From contig NZ_CP071091.1 of assembly GCF_017301635.1 (NCBI RefSeq), positions 7,018,001-7,082,000 on the forward strand: DNA of 64,000 nucleotides, given 5' to 3'. Under the pieces are notes generated by a model, which was not told where the DNA came from, searched no databases, and saw nothing but the letters and a program-made list of their open reading frames with translations. The position numbers were made by a program, and so were the translations under genes. The DNA comes from Myxococcus landrumus. GTDB taxonomy: Bacteria; Myxococcota; Myxococcia; Myxococcales; Myxococcaceae. Shown piece by piece: positions 61,030 to 64,000 of this stretch (position 1 is its first letter; each line of letters starts with the position of its first letter).

Positions 61030-61935
61030 TCACTCGGACGTGTTCTTGCCGGAGCGGGAGACGGCTTCGTGTGCGAGGACGCGGAAGTGCTGCGCGGCGG
61101 GAGAGGGGTGGGAGCTCGGGAAGGCCACGGCGAGCTCCGCATGGGCGGGTGCGCCGCTGAGCGGGCGGAACACGACGCCCTGGGGCCGCAGGGCCTGTGA
61201 CGACGCGGGGGCGATGGTGACTCCCAGCCCCGCCTCCACCATGCCCACGACGGAGGGCCACGAGCTGGCCTCCTGGTGGATGTGGGGAGAGAAGCCCGCG
61301 GCCAGGCACATGCTCGTCACGGTGTCATGCAGGCCGGGGGCGGAGTGGCGTGGGAAGAGGACGAAGGGCTCGTTGGCGAGCGAGGACAGCGCCACGACCT
61401 TCTGGCTCGCCCGAGGGTGCCGGGCGGGGAGCGCGAGCACGAAGCGCTCTCTCAGCAGCCGCTCGACAGTGAGGCCCTCATGGCGGAAGGGCGCGCGGAC
61501 GATGGCCACATCCAGGGCGCCGGTGGTGAGCGCGGTGCGCACGTCGAGCGACTCGCTGTCATCCAGCTCCAGCTTCACCTCTGGGAAGCGGGTGCGGAAG
61601 CGGAGCACGATGTCGGGCAGCACGCCGAAGGCCGAGGACGCGGCGAAGCCCACGCGCAGCGTGCCCGCCTGTCCGCTCGCGGCCCGCTGCACCGCGTGGA
61701 TGACGTCCGCGCGCCGGGCGAGCAGCGAGCGGGCATCCTCCAGCAGTTGAGTCCCCGCGGCGGTGAGGGCCACGCGGCGGCTGGTGCGGGTGAGCAGCTC
61801 GACACCCAGCTCGGCCTCCAGCCCGCGAATCCGCTGGCTGAACGGCGGCTGGGCCATGCCCACGCGCGCGGCGGCGCGTCCGAAGTGCAGCTCCTCCGCC
61901 ACGGCGACGAAGAGCTCGAGCTGACGGAAGTCCAT
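61030..61935 (-). CDS. LysR-family transcriptional regulator
   Basis: A 301-residue regulator. The winged HTH (MDFRQLELFVAVAEELHFGR, AAARVGMAQPPFSQRIRGLE) is followed by a linker helix and a substrate-binding domain with LRVGFAASSAFGVLP, the first lines of which resemble the BenM/CatM group. It is divergent from an S9 peptidase gene, 76 bases apart, and probably controls it. A palindrome lies four bases before its start. Confidence 0.92.
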   Translation of the reverse strand: MDFRQLELFVAVAEELHFGRAAARVGMAQPPFSQRIRGLEAELGVELLTRTSRRVALTAAGTQLLEDARSLLARRADVIHAVQRAASGQAGTLRVGFAASSAFGVLPDIVLRFRTRFPEVKLELDDSESLDVRTALTTGALDVAIVRAPFRHEGLTVERLLRERFVLALPARHPRASQKVVALSSLANEPFVLFPRHSAPGLHDTVTSMCLAAGFSPHIHQEASSWPSVVGMVEAGLGVTIAPASSQALRPQGVVFRPLSGAPAHAELAVAFPSSHPSPAAQHFRVLAHEAVSRSGKNTSE

Positions 61936-61938
61936 ATC

Positions 61939-61955
61939 GAGACGATAGCCGTCTC
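61939..61955. promoter_or_regulatory. Likely LysR operator
   Basis: GAGACG and CGTCTC, perfect arms around ATAGC, lie between the divergent LysR and peptidase genes, only four bases from the LysR start. This place fits autoregulation. AT-rich sequence (AAGATATATTGG) at 61968-61979 is the likely promoter of the peptidase gene. Confidence 0.5.
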
Positions 61956-62011
61956 AATCGAGGCCCTAAGATATATTGGTGGTGAAGGATGCCGCTTCCT
62001 ACCATCGGGGC

Positions 62012-64000
62012 ATGCGACTTCCTCTCGTGTCCCTGGGTGTGCTGCTCGTGTCGTTGTCGAGTGCGCGAGCCCAGGAGCCAGGTGCCTCGGCGCCCACCTC
62101 CCCATTCGCTCCCGTGCCGGACGCGCGCGTCCAGGAGCGGTTGGACTTCGCGGACCGGTTCAGCCGGTGGGTGACGTTGATGCGAGACAGCCGCGTCGTG
62201 CCGAAGTGGCTGCGGGAGGGAGACCGGCTGGTCTTCTGGGCTCGCGAGGGTGACGACGGCGGCACGTGGATGCTGGCGCACGCGAAGACCGGCGCGCTCC
62301 AGCCGTTGGTGTCCGGCGAATCCCTCCGGGAGCAGTTGTCCACGCTGTTGGGCAAGCCCGTCACGGCGCCGCGCTTCGTGGAGGTGGCCATCGCGCCGGA
62401 TGAGCAGGGCATCGTGTTCCGGCTGGAGGGGAAGACCTTCGGGCTGGGCCTGACGGGAGGACGCGTCACCCTGCTCGCGCCGGAGGACCGCGCCGCGCTG
62501 AGGTTGTCCCGCACCCACTTCCTCGCGCCGAAGGGGGGCGCCGTGGCCGTGCAGCGCCCGGGAGGCTTCGCGGTGCTGGGCGCGGATGGCGCCACGGTGG
62601 TGGAGCGCGCGGGAGAGGAGTTCCTCGAGTGGCGGATTCCGGAGCGGGCATGGTCCCCGGACGGACGCTTCCTCGCGGTGTGGCGGGAGGATGCGAGGGG
62701 CGTCCACAAGGTCCCCGTGGTGGACTACTCCAGCGCGCTGGAGAAGGTGACGACGGTGCCGTACTCGAAGTCCGGGACGCCGCTGCTTCGCGCGGAGCTG
62801 CACCTGGTCGAGGTGTCGACGGGCAAGGTGACGCGCGTGGCTCCCGTCGAGGGCGAGACCTACGATTGGCTCGCCGGCTGGAACCCCGAGGGGACCCAGG
62901 CCCTGTGCCTTCATCTCTCGCGCGACGGGAAGCGGCTGGACCTCACCGGGGTGGAGCCGGTGTCGGGGCAGCGGCGGCGCGTGCTGCGCGAGGAGCGGCC
63001 GGAGACCTTCGTCGCCGGGTTGGACTTCGCGACGGACCGCTGGGCGAAGCAGGTGACGGCGCTGCCGGAAGGCCGCGGCTACCTGTGGTTGTCCGAGCGG
63101 GACGGCTGGCGCCACGTGTATCTGTATGACGGCGCGGGGAAGCTCGTGAGGCAGCTCACGCGCGGCGCCTTCCCCGTGCACGAGGTGTTGGGCGTGTCCG
63201 CGCGAGGGGATGCGTTCTACGTGACGGCCTCCGCGGAGCGGGACGCGCCCTACGAGCACCTCTTCTATCGGGGCAGCATGAAGGGCGGGGTGTTGAAGCG
63301 GCTGTCGTCGGGCTCGGGGATGCACTACGTCGTGATGTCGCCCTCGCGTGAGCACTACCTGGATTCATGGTCCACGCGCACCATGCCCCGGGTGCGGGAG
63401 CTGGCGAGCGTGGAGGGCGGCAAGCGCGTCAGGCTCACCACCGCGGACGCGAGCGCCGTCGAGGCCCTGGGCTACGTTCCTCCCGAGGGCTTCACGGTGA
63501 AGGCCGCGGACGGTGTCACGCCCTTGTACGGCGTGCTCTACAAGCCGCGAGACTTCGACCCCTCGAAGCGCTACCCCGTGCTCGCGTACATCTACGCGGG
63601 GCCGTTCATGACGGTCGTGCCGTGGAGCTACGCGGGGGATGCGATGCCGCAGATTGCCTCGGGCCTGTCGCAACTGGGTTTCATCGTGATGTTGCTGGAC
63701 CCCAGGGGTGGACCGGGGCGGAGCAAGGCGTTCCAGGACGCGCACTATGGCCGCGTGGGGCAGACGGAGATTCCGGACTACGTCACGGGAATGAAACAGG
63801 TGGCCGCCACGCGTCCGTGGATGGACCTGGAGCGGGTGGGCATCCACGGCCACTCGTGGGGCGGCTACTTCGCGCTGCGAGGCATGCTGACGGCGCCGGA
63901 CTTCTTCAAGGCGGGCTATGCGGGAGCGCCGGGCGCGTTGGAAGAGGAGGCCATCATCAACGAGCCCTACCTCAACCTGCCGGGTGTGAATCCCCAGGGT
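62012..64000 (+). CDS. S9-family (dipeptidyl peptidase IV-like) serine peptidase, 3' end outside window
   Basis: 663 codons are visible with no stop, so the gene continues past the window. The signal peptide is LPLVSLGVLLVSLSSARAQ. A propeller domain (~40-480) with DPP-IV features follows (VPKWLREGDRLVFWAREGD, RAWSPDGRFLAVWRED, WLSERDGWRHVYLYD). The alpha/beta-hydrolase domain then begins (YPVLAYIYAGPFMTVV) with the nucleophile in GHSWGGYF (Ser near residue 615). The catalytic Asp and His lie downstream, unseen. It should cleave dipeptides in the periplasm. ATG 62012 begins at the signal. Confidence 0.92.
   Translation, partial: MRLPLVSLGVLLVSLSSARAQEPGASAPTSPFAPVPDARVQERLDFADRFSRWVTLMRDSRVVPKWLREGDRLVFWAREGDDGGTWMLAHAKTGALQPLVSGESLREQLSTLLGKPVTAPRFVEVAIAPDEQGIVFRLEGKTFGLGLTGGRVTLLAPEDRAALRLSRTHFLAPKGGAVAVQRPGGFAVLGADGATVVERAGEEFLEWRIPERAWSPDGRFLAVWREDARGVHKVPVVDYSSALEKVTTVPYSKSGTPLLRAELHLVEVSTGKVTRVAPVEGETYDWLAGWNPEGTQALCLHLSRDGKRLDLTGVEPVSGQRRRVLREERPETFVAGLDFATDRWAKQVTALPEGRGYLWLSERDGWRHVYLYDGAGKLVRQLTRGAFPVHEVLGVSARGDAFYVTASAERDAPYEHLFYRGSMKGGVLKRLSSGSGMHYVVMSPSREHYLDSWSTRTMPRVRELASVEGGKRVRLTTADASAVEALGYVPPEGFTVKAADGVTPLYGVLYKPRDFDPSKRYPVLAYIYAGPFMTVVPWSYAGDAMPQIASGLSQLGFIVMLLDPRGGPGRSKAFQDAHYGRVGQTEIPDYVTGMKQVAATRPWMDLERVGIHGHSWGGYFALRGMLTAPDFFKAGYAGAPGALEEEAIINEPYLNLPGVNPQG

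Noticed and set aside
1..64000. tRNA, rRNA, insertion sequences or prophage
   Set aside because: I searched by eye for tRNA arms, conserved rRNA stretches, transposase motifs and phage genes and saw none. Absence is not proven without a covariance or profile search.

Overview
The window is high-GC DNA (around 70% by eye) with dense genes and short overlaps of the ATGA or GTGA type. It almost certainly comes from a myxobacterium of the Myxococcus/Corallococcus group. The evidence is a gene order matching the known Myxococcus xanthus eps locus, a Myxococcales-restricted DUF2378 protein, a VegA-like protein under a vegA-type promoter, a Sit-like lipoprotein, and many hybrid histidine kinases and Ser/Thr kinases. 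No rRNA, tRNA, CRISPR array, transposase or phage module was seen. Gene functions come from motifs read by eye and from family knowledge; no database search was run.

Layout. 1-746: 3' end of a histidine kinase, then an orphan Sit-like lipoprotein (857-1873). 1887-14214: a compact exopolysaccharide locus. Mostly on the minus strand it holds a phosphoglycosyltransferase (epsZ), Wzx flippase, short Wza, outer-membrane barrel, a 58-residue membrane protein, a receiver protein, a kinase-less Wzc and a GT2 glycosyltransferase, then two small envelope proteins, a plus-strand GT4 transferase and a Wzy polymerase. 14567-18022: molybdenum-cofactor genes (a mobB-fdhD fusion, moeA, and divergent mobA).

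18052-29947: two unknown envelope proteins, DUF3817, DUF2378, a small outer-membrane protein, proline dehydrogenase, a hemerythrin-like protein, VegA, tryptophan 2,3-dioxygenase, an RMD1-like membrane protein and a four-GAF histidine kinase. 30139-36079: a cyclase with a receiver and T2SS-E-like modules, a pseudopilin-like protein, a triple Usp, a degenerate AAA+ protein, a macrodomain protein and two unknown small proteins. 36115-36655: a tandem array of terminator-like hairpins. 36765-45712: SCO1, an unknown large protein, a GAF kinase, a b561-like/YceI/double-Rieske redox operon, and a TPR-like plus kelch lipoprotein pair.

45759-47854: small and possibly decayed genes. 47942-56759: two Ser/Thr kinases (one with a changed DFG motif), two XRE paralogues next to a palindrome-rich intergenic region, then an overlapping three-gene phosphorelay ending in a GGDEF protein. 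56794-64000: an LVIVD-repeat lipoprotein, a thioredoxin-reductase-like enzyme with an AraC regulator, a short ORF with its own promoter and terminator signals, and a LysR regulator divergent from an S9 peptidase that runs off the window.

How the parts fit. The best-defined system is Wzx/Wzy-type exopolysaccharide synthesis and export. Around it sit many signalling proteins (His-Asp relay, Ser/Thr kinases, a class III cyclase, a diguanylate cyclase) typical of a predatory, fruiting social bacterium. The most unusual items are the toxin-less Sit-like carrier, the hairpin array, the MobB-FdhD fusion, the Walker-A-less AAA+ protein and the b561/YceI/double-Rieske operon.
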